Positions 5,875 through 6,705 of a stretch of 6,705 nt of DNA are shown piece by piece. The notes under the pieces were generated by a model that ran no database searches, was not told the DNA's origin, and worked only from the letters and a program-made list of their open reading frames with translations. How positions within the stretch are numbered: the first letter of the stretch is position 1; the number at the start of each line of letters is the position of its first letter. The position numbers were made by a program, and so were the translations under genes. Source of the stretch: an uncultured Collinsella sp. (lineage in GTDB: Bacteria; Actinomycetota; Coriobacteriia; Coriobacteriales; Coriobacteriaceae); contig CABTAA010000093.1 of NCBI GenBank assembly GCA_902482615.1, positions 1 through 6,705 on the forward strand, given 5' to 3'.

Positions 5875-6705
5875 CGCTGAAGCTGATCCAGCAGCTCCTC
5901 GACGACCTCGACGGCATCGCCGACAACCTTGTACTGGGCAGTACCAAAAATGGGGGCATCCGGGTCCTCGTTGATGGCGATAATGCACTCAGCCCCACCG
6001 ATGCCGGCAAGATGCTGGATGGCGCCCGAAACACCGATACTCACGAGAAGCTTGGGCGAAACCGATACGCCCGTCTGGCCAATCTGATGGCGATACTCCA
6101 ACCAGCCGGCCTCCACGACAGGTCGCGTGCAGCCAAGCTCGGCTCCCAGAGCCTCGGCGAGCCTTCGCATCAGCGGCAGATTTTTCTTGGAACCAATGCC
6201 GCGACCCACCACGACCAGGCGCTCGGCATCGGCGATCGAAGCCTGCTGTCCCCACTCCTCGGCGGGAATCGAGATCTCGACACGAGCCTTAGCATCATCC
6301 GCAAGTGATATCTGGGTGATCGTGCCGGAGCGGCCGTAGTCGAAGTCGGGAGCCTTAAAGATACCGGAGCGCACCGTTGCCATCTGCGGACGGTGGTTGG
6401 GGCAAATGATGGTGGCCATCAAGTTGCCGCCAAACGCCGGGCGCGTCTGCTGCAGTAGGCCCGTCTCCGCATCCATCGAAAGCACGGTGCAGTCGGCCGT
6501 AAGACCCGTCTGCAAACGCACGGCAACGCCGGGTGCCAGTTCGCGACCAAAAGCGGTCGCACCGTATAGGATGGCCTCGGGTTTGCGTTCGGCTACCAAA
6601 TCGCAGATCAAGTGGGCGTAGACCTCCGCATCGTTTTGGCGCAGACGCTCGTCGCGACAGGCCAGGACTTCGTCGGCGCCCGCGCAAACCAGATGTTCCA
6701 GGTCC
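5871..6705 (-). CDS. etfA: Electron transfer flavoprotein alpha subunit (5' end outside window)
   Basis: This is the alpha (FixB-type) subunit of an electron transfer flavoprotein, which carries FAD and pairs with the beta subunit to move electrons between acyl-CoA or other dehydrogenases and a quinone- or ferredoxin-linked acceptor. The frame is open to the window edge, so 277 residues are seen and roughly the first 50-100 are missing; a TTG at 6611 is an internal Leu codon. Domain I is represented by PEAILYGATAFGRELAPGVA. The FAD domain has, in fragment numbering, VVGRGIGSKKN (165-175), GQTGVSVSP (209-217), GVSGAIQHLAG (224-234) and AINEDPDAPIF (243-253), then VVGDAVEVVEELL at the end. All hallmark FAD-binding segments appear intact. 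The partner etfB, and perhaps an acyl-CoA dehydrogenase, would be expected upstream, beyond the right edge; that is inference. No terminator separates it from the HD gene. Confidence 0.93.
   Translation of the reverse strand, partial: DLEHLVCAGADEVLACRDERLRQNDAEVYAHLICDLVAERKPEAILYGATAFGRELAPGVAVRLQTGLTADCTVLSMDAETGLLQQTRPAFGGNLMATIICPNHRPQMATVRSGIFKAPDFDYGRSGTITQISLADDAKARVEISIPAEEWGQQASIADAERLVVVGRGIGSKKNLPLMRRLAEALGAELGCTRPVVEAGWLEYRHQIGQTGVSVSPKLLVSIGVSGAIQHLAGIGGAECIIAINEDPDAPIFGTAQYKVVGDAVEVVEELLDQLQR

Noticed and set aside
5402..5988. Open frames of 175-190 codons on both strands over the HD gene and the etfA end
   Set aside because: They overlap two genes with intact catalytic or FAD motifs and read as low-complexity Arg/Ser/Ala-rich shadow translations.
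1..6705. A multi-gene novel system such as defence, mobile or biosynthetic genes
   Set aside because: All large genes fall into known housekeeping, transport or signalling families; there are no recombinases, repeats arrays, toxin-antitoxin pairs or co-directional unknown clusters.

Overview
The window is an ordinary, gene-dense stretch of a GC-rich bacterial chromosome. The single-chain, glutaminase-tailed PurL, the AzlCD pair, the KdgT-type permease, the seven-TM GGDEF protein and the general codon style suggest a gut actinobacterium of the Coriobacteriia, possibly Collinsella-like. That assignment is from recognition and is not proven by the sequence. There are no tRNA or rRNA genes, CRISPR arrays, insertion sequences or phage genes.

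Layout, left to right. On the + strand come the 3' end of purL (1-288), a strong intrinsic terminator, and an EamA/DMT-family transporter (390-1325). Next on the - strand is a membrane-anchored GGDEF diguanylate cyclase (1425-2567), which converges on the transporter. A 171-to-189-base gap with two hairpins separates it from a KdgT-family 2-keto-3-deoxygluconate permease (2757-3779, -). A ~150-base gap follows that may hold a tiny + strand ORF. Then come azlD and azlC (3930-4935, -), which overlap by 11 bases and form a branched-chain amino acid exporter operon. Divergent from azlC is an HD-domain phosphohydrolase (5062-5874, +). It converges tail to tail on the electron transfer flavoprotein alpha subunit gene etfA/fixB (5871-6705, -), whose 5' end lies beyond the window. 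The two stop codons share one CTAG.

The genes do not form a single pathway. They cover purine synthesis, small-molecule export or uptake (three transport systems), second-messenger signalling, a metal-dependent phosphohydrolase and flavin electron transfer. Only azlC-azlD is a clear operon. I did not find a new multi-gene system. The points most worth a second look are the terminator placed between a possible -10 and the eamA start, the 35-codon ORF at 3847-3954, the I-site-less GGDEF protein in a stretch of lower GC, and the hairpins downstream of kdgT.
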